Assembly (NCBI GenBank): GCA_964591605.1
Contig: CAZQEN010000045.1
Coordinates: 1 to 30,595 of the forward strand
Direction of reading: 5' to 3'
DNA: 30,595 nucleotides
Source of the DNA: CAYLLT01 sp964591605
Lineage (GTDB): Bacteria > Planctomycetota > Phycisphaerae > UBA1845 > PWPN01
A model generated the notes under the pieces. It was given only the letters and a program-made list of their open reading frames with translations. It did no database searches and was not told the DNA's origin. The position numbers and the translations under genes were made by a program. Shown one piece after another: positions 15,528-23,694 of the stretch. Position 1 is the stretch's first letter, and every line of letters begins with the position of its first letter.

Positions 15528-16673
15528 GTGATCTACCACCTCATCGACTACTGGTACAACTATCCCGAAGGGCCCTACGCCTACAAGGATGCGCTCTTCC
15601 GTGCGACCTGCGCCATGCTGCTCGGTTTCCTGATTATCTGGCTGCTCGGCCCGCGGGTGATCCGCGAATTGATCCGGCGCAAGATCGGCGACAATGCCGA
15701 ATTCGATCACGCCGCCCTCAACGAGATCACCAGCGACAAGCGGAACGTGCCGACGATGGGCGGCATCCTGATCATCGCGGCGATCTTCGCCTGCGTCGTC
15801 CTGCTCGCGGACCTGCGCAACTACTATGTGCGAATGTCGATGTTCTGCATGTTCTGGCTGGCGCTGCTGGGCGGAGTGGACGACTGGCTCAAGCTCACCG
15901 CCCGCTCCCGCGGCAGTACGCGGGACGGGCTGAGGAGCTACGAAAAGCTCCTCTTCCAGATTGGCCTGGGCGTCCTGCTGGGCTACTTCATCTACCGGCA
16001 TGGGCTCGCCAGTGCGGATGCGATGGCCCGCGTGCAGGGCGTCTCGCTCGAGTCGTTCCGCATCCTGAGCGTTCCCTTCTACAAGCACGGCATCACGCTG
16101 GGCATCCCCGCGTTTCTGATCCTGACCGTGCTCGTGGTGGCCGGGACCTCCAACGCCGTGAATCTCACCGATGGGATGGATGGTCTGGCCTCCGGCTGCA
16201 TGGCCCTGTGCAGCCTCGTCTTCATGGTGTTCAGCTTTCTCCAGGGCGACCCGCAGCGGGCCCACAGCCTGCTGCTGCCCTACATCCCGGGTACGGCCGA
16301 ACTGGCGGTGCTCTGCGGGGCCATCACGGGCGCGTGCCTGGGATTCCTCTGGTACAACTGCCACCCCGCCCACGTGTTCATGGGGGATACCGGGTCGCTG
16401 CCGCTGGGCGGGCTCATCGGTTATGTGGCCATCGTCACCCGGCAGGAACTGATGCTCTTCATTGTCGGGGGCGTTTTCGTGATTGAGGCCGTGTCCGTGA
16501 TGCTGCAGGTCGGCTACTTCAAGATGACCGGCGGCAAGCGCATCTTCCGCGTCGCGCCGATCCATCACCACTTCCATCTGGGTGGTTGGACCGAGACGCA
16601 GACGGTGACGCGATTCTGGCTGCTCGCGGCCGTGTTCGCGGGCATCGCCCTCGCCACGGTAAAGCTGCGATGA
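15528..16673 (+). CDS. mraY: Phospho-N-acetylmuramoyl-pentapeptide transferase
   Basis: Integral membrane enzyme that moves phospho-MurNAc-pentapeptide from UDP to undecaprenyl phosphate, giving lipid I. It has 381 residues with about ten membrane helices. Family signatures seen are KRNVPTMGGILI, GGVDDWLKL with its aspartate pair, NAVNLTDGMDGLA, HVFMGDTGSLPLGG and APIHHHFHLGGW. The start is a GTG without a clear Shine-Dalgarno sequence; length and N-terminal pattern fit the family. The gene ends in TGA at 16671-16673, immediately followed by a repeat element and ftsW. In the canonical order murD would come next, but it is absent. Confidence 0.96.
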   Translation: MIYHLIDYWYNYPEGPYAYKDALFRATCAMLLGFLIIWLLGPRVIRELIRRKIGDNAEFDHAALNEITSDKRNVPTMGGILIIAAIFACVVLLADLRNYYVRMSMFCMFWLALLGGVDDWLKLTARSRGSTRDGLRSYEKLLFQIGLGVLLGYFIYRHGLASADAMARVQGVSLESFRILSVPFYKHGITLGIPAFLILTVLVVAGTSNAVNLTDGMDGLASGCMALCSLVFMVFSFLQGDPQRAHSLLLPYIPGTAELAVLCGAITGACLGFLWYNCHPAHVFMGDTGSLPLGGLIGYVAIVTRQELMLFIVGGVFVIEAVSVMLQVGYFKMTGGKRIFRVAPIHHHFHLGGWTETQTVTRFWLLAAVFAGIALATVKLR

Positions 16674-16678
16674 TGAAA

Positions 16679-16733
16679 GAGCCGCGCGGCTTTCAGCCCG
16701 CGCGGTTCGGCCAGCGGGGTGAACGCCCAGACG
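16679..16733. repeat. REP-like palindromic repeat, copy 1 (mraY-ftsW interval)
   Basis: A 55-bp unit with a GC-rich hairpin (CCGCGCGG-type arms, GAGCCGCG...CGCGCGGT) and a tail GGTGAACGCC. It matches 17967-18020 at about 45 of 55 positions, counting one gap. It occupies the spot where murD normally lies. Confidence 0.7.
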
Positions 16734-16747
16734 AGAGGAGGCAGCAC

Positions 16748-18031
16748 ATGAGCGACGCGGTATATGAGCCGGGTTTGATGACCCTTGACAAGGAACGTTG
16801 TCAAGGGCTGTTAGACCATCAGGCGCCGGCCGGCTTCTGGACGGCCGAGCGCGCCCGAGCGGCAGTCATTGTCTCCATCGCCGCCGGCCTCATGGCGATC
16901 GGTGCGGTGATGACCTTCTCGGCCAGCATCGGCCCTGATCGGCCGGTGACCTGGACGCCGGTCTGGAAATCGCCCGTGGTCCGGCAGTTTCTGTTTGTCG
17001 CCGCCGGGCTGCTCTCCATGCTGATCGCCTCCCAGATTCCCTATCGCCTCTGGTCGTGGGGGCGGGGCTCGCTCGCGCTCCTGGCGCTCGCGACGGCCCT
17101 GGCGATCTGCTGCCTGGTCTTCGTGCCGCACGTCGGCGTGAGGGTCAACAACGCCCGGCGGTGGGTGCAGCTCGGGCCTGCGAGCCTGGGTCTGCGGTTC
17201 CAGCCGTCGGAGCTGCTCAAGATCGCACTGCCCATCTTCCTGGCGGTCTGGGTCACGCGGCGGGTGGAGATCCGGCGCTTCTGGCGCGGGCTGGTGCCGG
17301 TCATCCTCATCGTCGGGGTGTGTACGGCCATTGTGGGCATCGAGGATTTCGGGACGGCCGCGCTGTTGGGCGGAGTCGCCGGGGCCATGCTCCTGATCGG
17401 CGGTGCCCGATGGTGGCATCTGGCCTTCATGACCCTGCCTGCCGTGCCCGTCTTCGGCTGGCTGCTGCTGAGCCGCTCTCACCGGATGGACCGCCTGCTG
17501 ATTTTCATGGACATCTGGCGCGATCCGATGGACAAGGGGTACCAGGCGATCCAGTCGCTGTGCACGATCGCGAGCGGAGGCTACCTGGGCCGAGGTTTGG
17601 GGCGGGGTTTCGTCAAGGGCTACCTGCCGGAGGCGCGCACCGATTTCATCTTCGCCGTGATCTGCGAGGAGTGGGGCATTCTGGGCGCGATGGCGGTCAT
17701 GGCGCTCTTTGTAGCGCTGCTGTGGCAGGGGCTGCTGGTGATCCGGAACTGTCAGGACCCGATCGGACGGCTGCTCGCGTTCGGCATCACCTTCACGCTT
17801 GGCTTCCAGGCCGCTATGAATATCGCAGTCGTCACGGTTTCGGTGCCGACCAAGGGCATCGCGCTGCCGCTGGTATCCGGCGGCGGGTCGGGCGTCATCT
17901 TCCTGGGGGCGCTGGTCGGCGTGCTGGCCAACATCGCACGAACGCCAACCAGCGAATACATCCAAGGAGCCGCGTGGCTTCAGCCCGCGCGGTCCGGCGG
18001 ACATGGTGAACGCCGAGATGTGAGATGTTGA
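16748..18031 (+). CDS. ftsW: Lipid II polymerase FtsW (SEDS family)
   Basis: Inner-membrane glycosyltransferase that polymerises lipid II at the septum with FtsI. It has 427 residues and about ten membrane helices. SEDS features seen are the RWVQLGPASLGLRFQPSELL segment, GIEDFGTAALL, DKGYQAIQSL, the catalytic-type aspartate in EARTDFIFAVICEEWG, and VSGGGSGVIFLGALVGVLANI near the end. The start is fixed by AGGAGG (16736-16741) six bases upstream. The frame is open further 5' to 16586, but that extension runs through the repeat element and the mraY end. The last 20 or so residues (from about base 17967) are encoded by a second copy of the same repeat. FtsW rather than RodA is chosen from context, next to ftsI, murG and ftsQ. 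Confidence 0.92.
   Translation: MSDAVYEPGLMTLDKERCQGLLDHQAPAGFWTAERARAAVIVSIAAGLMAIGAVMTFSASIGPDRPVTWTPVWKSPVVRQFLFVAAGLLSMLIASQIPYRLWSWGRGSLALLALATALAICCLVFVPHVGVRVNNARRWVQLGPASLGLRFQPSELLKIALPIFLAVWVTRRVEIRRFWRGLVPVILIVGVCTAIVGIEDFGTAALLGGVAGAMLLIGGARWWHLAFMTLPAVPVFGWLLLSRSHRMDRLLIFMDIWRDPMDKGYQAIQSLCTIASGGYLGRGLGRGFVKGYLPEARTDFIFAVICEEWGILGAMAVMALFVALLWQGLLVIRNCQDPIGRLLAFGITFTLGFQAAMNIAVVTVSVPTKGIALPLVSGGGSGVIFLGALVGVLANIARTPTSEYIQGAAWLQPARSGGHGERRDVRC
17967..18020. repeat. REP-like palindromic repeat, copy 2 (3' end of ftsW)
   Basis: Second copy of the element at 16679-16733, same orientation, about 80 percent identical. It provides the last coding bases of ftsW, up to 11 bases before the stop. 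The two copies bracket ftsW almost exactly. Confidence 0.7.
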
Positions 18032-18075
18032 CCCGCAGTGCACGCCAGGGTTGTCCCCGGCGTTGCGGGGTGCAT

Positions 18076-18277
18076 CACCACGCAGGCACGGAGAACACGG
18101 AGAAGAGCAGAAATGACGAATGACGAAACCAGAATGACGAATCAATGACGAATGCCGAAGCCCGAATGACGAAGCGAGGCGTACCGTCGGCATTTGTCCT
18201 TCGGGGTTCGGTCTTCATTTGACATTCGGATTTCGTCATTCGGGTTTCTTCTCCGTGCTCTCCGTGCCTCTGTGGTG
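18076..18277. repeat. Inverted-repeat (MITE-like) element between ftsW and murG
   Basis: The 202-bp element begins CACCACGCAGGCACGGAG and ends with its near-perfect inverted copy (CTCCGTGCCTCTGTGGTG). The outer 30 bases match at about 27 positions. The interior is built of degenerate ATGACGAA units on the left and their complements (TTCGTCATT) on the right. It has no coding capacity. Such elements are usually non-autonomous mobile elements or relics. It fills most of the 277-bp ftsW-murG interval; a GGAG before murG follows it. Confidence 0.75.
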
Positions 18278-18308
18278 CCTTTTCTTGATGCAACCGGAGC
18301 GTTGACGC

Positions 18309-19520
18309 GTGGGACCGTCCAACTACTTCATTTTTGCCGGCGGGGGGACAGGGGGGCACCTGTTCCCTGCTCTCGCCGTGGTCGAGAAGCTTCGCACGTC
18401 CGACGAGCCCGCGGATGTCGCCTTCTTCTGCACGGGCAAGCCCATCGACGCGGAAATCCTCGGGAGAGCCGGCGTGCCGGCCATGCCGCTGACTGTCCGG
18501 CCGTTTCCCTCGAGGCCGTGGCACTGGCCCGGATTCATCCTGCGCTGGCGCGAGTCGGTCCGCCAGTGCCTGCATCACTTCCGCACGCGGCGGCCCTCCG
18601 CGGTCATCGGTGCCGGCGGGTACGCGTCCGGCCCGCCCGTGCAGGCCGCACTGCGGCTGGGCATCCCCGCGTTCATCCTGAATCCCGACGCGGTGCCGGG
18701 TCGCGCCAACAAACACATGGCCGGCCGGCCGGCGATCAGCGGAATCTTCGCCCAGTGGGAAGTCACCCGGCAGTTTCTGCCGCCCGGCGCGCCGGTCGCT
18801 GTCACGGGATGCCCCGTACGCAGCTCATTCCTCCGGACCCTTCACGAGCGGACAGGCTCTGACCAGTTCGCCGCCCTCTTCGGTCTCGATCCCGGCAGAC
18901 GCACCCTGCTCGTCACAGGGGCATCTCAGGGTGCCCGCACCATCAACGAAGCGATGATGCAGCTCGCCCCGCAGGTCGCCGCGGCCGGCTGGCAGGTACT
19001 GCACCTGACCGGCAGCGTTGATCTGGACCGGGTCCGGCAGGCCTACGCGGACGCACAGACGCCAGCATCGGTCCTCCCGTTCACCGACCGCATGGCCGAG
19101 GCCATGCTGCTCTCAGACCTCATCATCTCTCGCGCCGGAGCGTCCAGTCTGGCCGAGATCCTGGCCGTCGGCCGTGCCTGCGTGCTCCTGCCGTATCCTT
19201 TCCACCGCGATCAGCATCAGCGGCACAATGGTCAGGTTCTGGTGGACGCCGGGGCGGCCGTCATGATCGAGGATTTCCGCGACGGCGCCGCGAACGCCCG
19301 GACCCTGGAACCCGTTCTCTCAGCGCTGCTGCGCGAGGATCAGCGCCGCCAGGCCATGGCCGGTGCAGCGCGGGCACTCGGCCGGCCCGACGCGGCGGAT
19401 CTCATCGCCGCCATCCTGCATCAGACGGCACTCGCCGGGCCGCAGGCACGGGTCCGCGTGGATGCCGCAGGACCCGCCCGCCTCCAGGTGCGATCGATCG
19501 GACCGCTCCGGGCCGCCTGA
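18309..19520 (+). CDS. murG: Lipid II synthase, UDP-GlcNAc transferase MurG
   Basis: Peripheral membrane GT28 glycosyltransferase that adds GlcNAc to lipid I, giving lipid II. It has 403 residues, somewhat longer than the usual 355-370. The N-terminal glycine loop FAGGGTGGHLFPA (residues 9-21), VIGAGGYASGPP, VTGCPVRSSF, TGASQGARTINEA and the donor-binding SRAGASSLAEILAVGRA followed by YPFHRDQHQRHNG are all present. The C-terminal 40 residues beyond the fold are Ala/Arg-rich and look like an unstructured tail. The start is GTG with a CGGAG eight or nine bases upstream. Because of the repeat element before it, separate transcription from ftsW is possible, but no promoter is obvious. Confidence 0.95.
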   Translation: MGPSNYFIFAGGGTGGHLFPALAVVEKLRTSDEPADVAFFCTGKPIDAEILGRAGVPAMPLTVRPFPSRPWHWPGFILRWRESVRQCLHHFRTRRPSAVIGAGGYASGPPVQAALRLGIPAFILNPDAVPGRANKHMAGRPAISGIFAQWEVTRQFLPPGAPVAVTGCPVRSSFLRTLHERTGSDQFAALFGLDPGRRTLLVTGASQGARTINEAMMQLAPQVAAAGWQVLHLTGSVDLDRVRQAYADAQTPASVLPFTDRMAEAMLLSDLIISRAGASSLAEILAVGRACVLLPYPFHRDQHQRHNGQVLVDAGAAVMIEDFRDGAANARTLEPVLSALLREDQRRQAMAGAARALGRPDAADLIAAILHQTALAGPQARVRVDAAGPARLQVRSIGPLRAA

Positions 19521-19638
19521 GCTTCACGCCCCGCAGAGTTCTCTCAGAGCATGTGTCGAAAGGGTGCCTCATCCCGGCGCGGAACGCAGGATGAAGGACT
19601 GATGCACGTTCTCAGCGTCACGCGGCCACTTCCGCGCC

Positions 19639-19709
19639 GCTTGAGTGAAAATGATTCAAGAATCTGCGTTTTCGCGGCGCCGAGCGTCACCTGCGCTCAA
19701 GCTTTTTTT
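19639..19709 (+). terminator. Terminator-like structure after murG
   Basis: GCTTGAG (19639-19645) pairs perfectly with CTCAAGC (19696-19702), directly followed by seven T (19703-19709). The 50-base loop has room for inner pairs such as GAAAA/TTTTC. A second perfect stem, CGCCCTC (19710-19716) with GAGGGCG (19741-19747), begins right after the T run. Either the murG transcript ends here or this is a structured leader. The long loop makes it less than canonical. Confidence 0.5.
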
Positions 19710-19784
19710 CGCCCTCTCCCGATAGGTAAGTGTTGTTCGTGAGGGCGGCGGGGTTCTCTGCCTTCAGCACTGATAACCACGATC

Positions 19785-19813
19785 TTGGAATCGTCTTCCG
19801 CCTTCGTTACAAT
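19785..19813 (+). promoter_or_regulatory. Candidate sigma-70 promoter of the murC-murB-ddl-ftsQ group
   Basis: TTGGAA (19785-19790), a 17-base spacer and TACAAT (19808-19813): four and five matches to the consensus boxes. The predicted start near 19820 leaves a leader of about 200 bases, which carries a perfect 7-bp hairpin CCGGCGC/GCGCCGG (19827-19847). I see no gene in 19521-20022; it holds the terminator, this promoter and the leader. Confidence 0.6.
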
Positions 19814-20022
19814 GCTCGACCAGACGCCGGCGCGGCGCGAGCGCCGGTCAGCGAATGTGTCCTCGATCGACGGCCAGCGGTCTTCCACTCGCCAGGCTGG
19901 GTCGCACGGATTGCGGCAGCGTCTGCTGAACCGACACGTGCCGGGCTGATCGCCCCACATGTCCGGACGCCGCGAGGTCCTCCGTTCGCTCCAAGACCAC
20001 ATCAGTAAGAGGAACGCGGCAC

Positions 20023-21621
20023 ATGTCCAGGGGCGCAGGGACGCGCAGTCAGAGCGGATCAAACGGCACGATCAACCCACGAGCCGGCAGGCCGGCCGCT
20101 GCAGGAGCCACCCTCACTCGAAAAACCCAGTCAACCACGCCGACGACGGCCACGACCGGTCCACAGACCGCTTCGGAGGACGTTTCCGGATGGATGCCCA
20201 GGGGATTGCGCGTGCATCTCATCGGCATCGGCGGCTGCGGCATGCGGGGAGCCGCGGCCGTGCTCCTGCGGGAGGGGGCCATCGTCAGCGGATCGGACCG
20301 CTCCGACTCGGGCGCGCTGCAACGGCTGGCCCGGCAGGGGGTCACCGTCCACGTGGGCCAGTGCGGCGACAACATCCCCGACGCCTGCGACCTGGTCGTG
20401 TACTCGGCGGCCATCCATGAGGACAACCCCGAGCTGATCGCCGCCCGCCAGCGCGGGATCCAGGTGCTCAAGTATTCGCAGCTTCTCGGGCGGCTCATGG
20501 CACGCCGCAAGGGGATCGGCATCGCCGGCACGCACGGCAAGAGCACCACCAGCGCGATGGTGTCGTTCATCCTGCGTGAGGCCGGTCAGGATCCGTCGTT
20601 CGTCATCGGCGCCGGCGTCGAGCAGCTCGGCGGCGGCTCGGGCGTGGGCGACGGCGAGCACTTCGTCGTCGAGGCTTGCGAGTACGACCGCTCGTTCCTG
20701 AACCTGCGGCCCAGGCTGGCCACCATCCTCAACATTGAAGAAGACCACCTCGATTACTACAGCGGCCTCGAGGCCATCGTCGAGTCATTCCGCTCGTTCG
20801 CGTCGCTTGTACCGGCCGACGGCCTGCTGATCGTCAACGGGGCGGACAAGAACGCCCTGCGGGCGGCGGACGGCATCAGCGCCGCGGTGGAGACGTTCGG
20901 ATTCGAGGGTGACGTTGATTGGCGGGCCGAAGTACTCGACGCCGCACGCGGCTGCCATCGCTTCCGGGTGTGGAGGAACGGCCGGCCCCTGGTCCGGATT
21001 CAGCTCGCCATTCCCGGCCGGCATCATGTGGCCAACGCGCTGGCTGCCACCGCCTTATGCTGTCACTGCGGGATCGATGCCACCCGTGTCGCCCAGGCCC
21101 TCGGCGAGTTCCGCGGAGCGTACCGCCGCATGACCCTTCGCGGGCTCATCGACGGCATCCCTGTGGTGGACGATTACGCACACCATCCCACGGAAATCCA
21201 GGTGACGTTGCGGGCCGCTCGCGAGTACTATACGCCCAGGCGGATGTTTGTCGTGTTCCAGCCGCACCAGCATTCGCGGACGCGGTTCCTCCTGAGCGAC
21301 TTTGCCCGCAGCTTCGGCTCCGCCGACGTGGTCATCGTCCCCGACATTTACTTCGTGCGCGACAGCGAGTCGGAGCGCGACCTGGTCGCGGCCAGGGACC
21401 TGGTCGAGAAGATCACGATGAACGGCGGCGAGGCGCGCTATGAGCCGAATTTCGCGAACATCGTCCGCCAGCTCTGCTCCGAGGTGCAGCCAGGCGACAT
21501 GGTCGTGACCATGGGTGCGGGGAACGTCTGGCGCATCGCGGACGATCTGCTGGTCTGCCTGTCGCGCTCGCGCGGGCTTGAGCACGAGTTCGTCGCGGCC
21601 GGCGATGCGGCCGAGCATTGA
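20023..21621 (+). CDS. murC: UDP-N-acetylmuramate:L-alanine ligase
   Basis: Cytoplasmic ATP-dependent ligase that attaches the first peptide residue to UDP-MurNAc. It has 532 residues. The enzyme proper starts near residue 62 with HLIGIGGCGMRGAA. It continues with the ATP loop GIAGTHGKSTTSAM, VVEACEYDRSFLNL, NIEEDHLDYY, DDYAHHPTEI and VVFQPHQHSRT. The first 55 or so residues are a Thr/Ser/Gly/Arg-rich stretch without family counterpart, consistent with a disordered extension or with a true start further in (no better ATG with a ribosome site is seen). AGAGGA lies about nine bases before the chosen ATG. It is the first gene after the likely promoter at 19785. Confidence 0.94.
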   Translation: MSRGAGTRSQSGSNGTINPRAGRPAAAGATLTRKTQSTTPTTATTGPQTASEDVSGWMPRGLRVHLIGIGGCGMRGAAAVLLREGAIVSGSDRSDSGALQRLARQGVTVHVGQCGDNIPDACDLVVYSAAIHEDNPELIAARQRGIQVLKYSQLLGRLMARRKGIGIAGTHGKSTTSAMVSFILREAGQDPSFVIGAGVEQLGGGSGVGDGEHFVVEACEYDRSFLNLRPRLATILNIEEDHLDYYSGLEAIVESFRSFASLVPADGLLIVNGADKNALRAADGISAAVETFGFEGDVDWRAEVLDAARGCHRFRVWRNGRPLVRIQLAIPGRHHVANALAATALCCHCGIDATRVAQALGEFRGAYRRMTLRGLIDGIPVVDDYAHHPTEIQVTLRAAREYYTPRRMFVVFQPHQHSRTRFLLSDFARSFGSADVVIVPDIYFVRDSESERDLVAARDLVEKITMNGGEARYEPNFANIVRQLCSEVQPGDMVVTMGAGNVWRIADDLLVCLSRSRGLEHEFVAAGDAAEH

Positions 21622-21691
21622 GGAGAGGCAGACAGAAAGTCGAACATCGAAAACAAACGTTACGCGGCAAGGACTGACGTCCAACAACAGG

Positions 21692-21719
21692 CAACTGACA
21701 ACGGACAACTGACGACTGA
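21692..21719. repeat. Four tandem 7-base repeats directly before murB
   Basis: CAACTGA, CAACGGA, CAACTGA and CGACTGA follow without gaps and end two bases before the murB ATG. They occupy the place of a ribosome-binding site. The preceding 21640-21691 is also A-rich and repeat-like, unlike the surrounding GC-rich DNA, and contains no gene. Confidence 0.7.
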
Positions 21720-21721
21720 CA

Positions 21722-22651
21722 ATGTCCCCCATTGGTCTGGACGACATCATTCTCGAGAACGAACCGCTCGCGCCCCACACCTGGTTCAATCTGGGCGGGC
21801 CGGCGCGGTGGATCGCACGGCCGGTATGCGTCGAACAGCTTGTCCAGGTCGCCGCACGCTCCCGGGAGCAGGGAATCCCCGTCTACCGGCTGGGCCAGGG
21901 CGCGAACCTGCTGGTCAGCGACGAAGGCGTCGACGGCATGGTGGTCCAGCTCAACGCCAAATGCTTTCGCGCCGTCGATTGGAACGACGCCGACGGGAGC
22001 GACACGGTTCTCGTGCGGGCGGGGGGCGGCACGGACATGAGCCGCCTGTCCCGTGACGCGGTGAACCGCGGCCTGGCCGGCGTCGAGTGCATGGCCGGCA
22101 TCCCCGGCTCGCTCGGCGGCATCATCCGCATGAATGCCGGCGGCAAGTTCGGCCAGATCTCCGACAGCGTTCGCGATGTCACGGTGGTCGAATCGTCCGG
22201 GCAGCTCCGCACGCTGAGCCGTGAAGAAGTCGGCTTCAGCTACCGGCACACCAGCCTGAACGGCCACATCGTCTGTGGCGCCACCCTGCAGCTTCGACGC
22301 GACGACCCCGCCAGACTCCGCCACCGGTTTTTGGACATCTGGCAATACAAGAAGAAGTCGCAGCCGCTGGCCGATCACAGCGCGGGCTGCGTGTTCAAGA
22401 ATCCCCCCGGCCACAGCGCGGGGGCCCTGATCGATCGCGCCGGGCTCAAGAATCGAAGCCTCGGCGGGGCCTATGTGTCCCCGGCCCACGGAAACTTCAT
22501 CGTCGCCAGGGAGGGCGCCAGTGCCCGGGACGTGATTTCGCTCATCGGCCTCGTCCGCCGCGGGGTGGCCGAGCGCTTCGGCGTCGAGCTCGAACTCGAG
22601 ATCGAAATCTGGGGCCGTGCCCACTCCCGCGTCGCGGAGCCGCTTTTGTAG
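21722..22651 (+). CDS. murB: UDP-N-acetylenolpyruvoylglucosamine reductase
   Basis: Cytoplasmic FAD enzyme that reduces UDP-GlcNAc-enolpyruvate to UDP-MurNAc with NADPH. It has 309 residues. Visible features are PHTWFNLGGPARWI, the FAD-binding LGQGANLLVSDEGVDG, GIPGSLGGIIRMNAGG, FSYRHTSL, AGCVFKNPPGHSAG and the C-terminal LELEIEIWG. The short overall length and the AGCVFKNP segment fit the type II branch. The catalytic proton donor, serine in the E. coli enzyme, would be this cysteine, a substitution known in other MurB proteins. There is no normal ribosome site before the ATG, which sits against the 7-base tandem repeat. Confidence 0.95.
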   Translation: MSPIGLDDIILENEPLAPHTWFNLGGPARWIARPVCVEQLVQVAARSREQGIPVYRLGQGANLLVSDEGVDGMVVQLNAKCFRAVDWNDADGSDTVLVRAGGGTDMSRLSRDAVNRGLAGVECMAGIPGSLGGIIRMNAGGKFGQISDSVRDVTVVESSGQLRTLSREEVGFSYRHTSLNGHIVCGATLQLRRDDPARLRHRFLDIWQYKKKSQPLADHSAGCVFKNPPGHSAGALIDRAGLKNRSLGGAYVSPAHGNFIVAREGASARDVISLIGLVRRGVAERFGVELELEIEIWGRAHSRVAEPLL

Positions 22652-22734
22652 TCAGCAGCACACTGGATTATGATCCGCTCACCGCGCGGTTGAGGCGGGT
22701 GATCGCCGGGCGGATTGGAAAGGGAGTTCCAGCC

Positions 22735-23694
22735 ATGACGCGCGTGGCCGACCGGATTGTTTCCCATACTCATGCTCCCAAAGCCACCCGAAGGAAGCTC
22801 AAGATCACCGTCCTCTGCGGCGGGCCGAGTTCCGAACGGGAGGTCAGTCTGAAAAGCGGGGCGGCGGTTGCCGCCGCGCTGGAATCGCTCGGGCACGAAG
22901 TCCACCGCGTCGACCTTCGTCCCGACGATCTCAGCCCCCTCGATCGTCCCGTTGATATGGTGTTTATCGCCCTGCACGGCGCGTTCGGGGAGGACGGACG
23001 TCTCCAGCAGATCCTCGATCAGCGCGGAATCCACTACTGCGGCTCCGGACCCGCTGCGTCAGCCCTGGCCATGGATAAGGTGGCGGCCAAGTGCCGCTTC
23101 ATCGAGCAGGAGATTCCCACGCCTGCCTTCGACGTGGTGACGCCCGACCGCATCGAGCGGATCCTGGAAACCCGTACCCCGCCGCTGGTCGTCAAGCCCG
23201 TGGCCGAGGGCAGCAGCGTCGACTGCTACATGGTGCGCGACGTGACGACTCTCCGTCGTGTGCTGCCCGACCTGACCGCCCGCCACGGCCGTATCCTTCT
23301 GGAGCAGTACATTTCCGGCCTCGAAATGACCGTCGGCGTGCTGGGCGAGCAGGCCCTGCCGCCGATTCAGATTCGCACACGCCGATCTTTCTACGATTAT
23401 CAGGCCAAATATCTCGATAATGATACTGAGTACCTCTTCGACATCGACCTGCCCTCCGAGGTGCTCGAGCAGGTGAAGACGCTGAGTGTGCGCGCCCACC
23501 GGGCTCTGGGCTGCCGCGATTTCTCACGCGTCGACTGGATGGTCGACGCGGTGACGCATCAACCTTACGCCCTGGAGGTGAACACCATCCCGGGCTTTAC
23601 CGATCACTCGCTGCTGCCCAAGGCGGCCGGGCGGGCGGGGTTGACGTTCGCCGCGCTGTGCCAGCGGATCGTGGATCTGGCCTGCGCACGATGA
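22735..23694 (+). CDS. ddl: D-alanine-D-alanine ligase
   Basis: Cytoplasmic ATP-grasp ligase that makes D-Ala-D-Ala for MurF. It has 319 residues, a usual length. The N-terminal LCGGPSSEREVSLKSG, the ALHGAFGEDG region, the ATP-grasp lysine segment PLVVKPVAEGSSVD and the C-terminal EVNTIPGFTDHSLLP are all conserved. A 25-residue basic leader precedes the usual beginning. The chosen ATG has AGGGAG about nine bases upstream; the in-frame start at 22690 has no such support. The stop overlaps the ftsQ start (ATGA). D-Ala-D-Ala rather than D-Ala-D-Lac specificity is assumed from the cluster. Confidence 0.94.
   Translation: MTRVADRIVSHTHAPKATRRKLKITVLCGGPSSEREVSLKSGAAVAAALESLGHEVHRVDLRPDDLSPLDRPVDMVFIALHGAFGEDGRLQQILDQRGIHYCGSGPAASALAMDKVAAKCRFIEQEIPTPAFDVVTPDRIERILETRTPPLVVKPVAEGSSVDCYMVRDVTTLRRVLPDLTARHGRILLEQYISGLEMTVGVLGEQALPPIQIRTRRSFYDYQAKYLDNDTEYLFDIDLPSEVLEQVKTLSVRAHRALGCRDFSRVDWMVDAVTHQPYALEVNTIPGFTDHSLLPKAAGRAGLTFAALCQRIVDLACAR

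Noticed and set aside
16586..16747. N-terminal extension of FtsW upstream of 16748
   Set aside because: It would read through the end of mraY and the repeat element, while AGGAGG sits correctly before the ATG at 16748.
15348..18193. Long minus-strand open frames (409 and 460 codons) opposite mraY and ftsW
   Set aside because: Composition is extremely rich in His, Glu, Asp and Arg, a mirror of hydrophobic codons on the plus strand, with no domain pattern.
21692..21719. Tandem repeats as a CRISPR array
   Set aside because: Units are 7 bases without spacers, and no cas genes are present. No CRISPR array is seen in the window.
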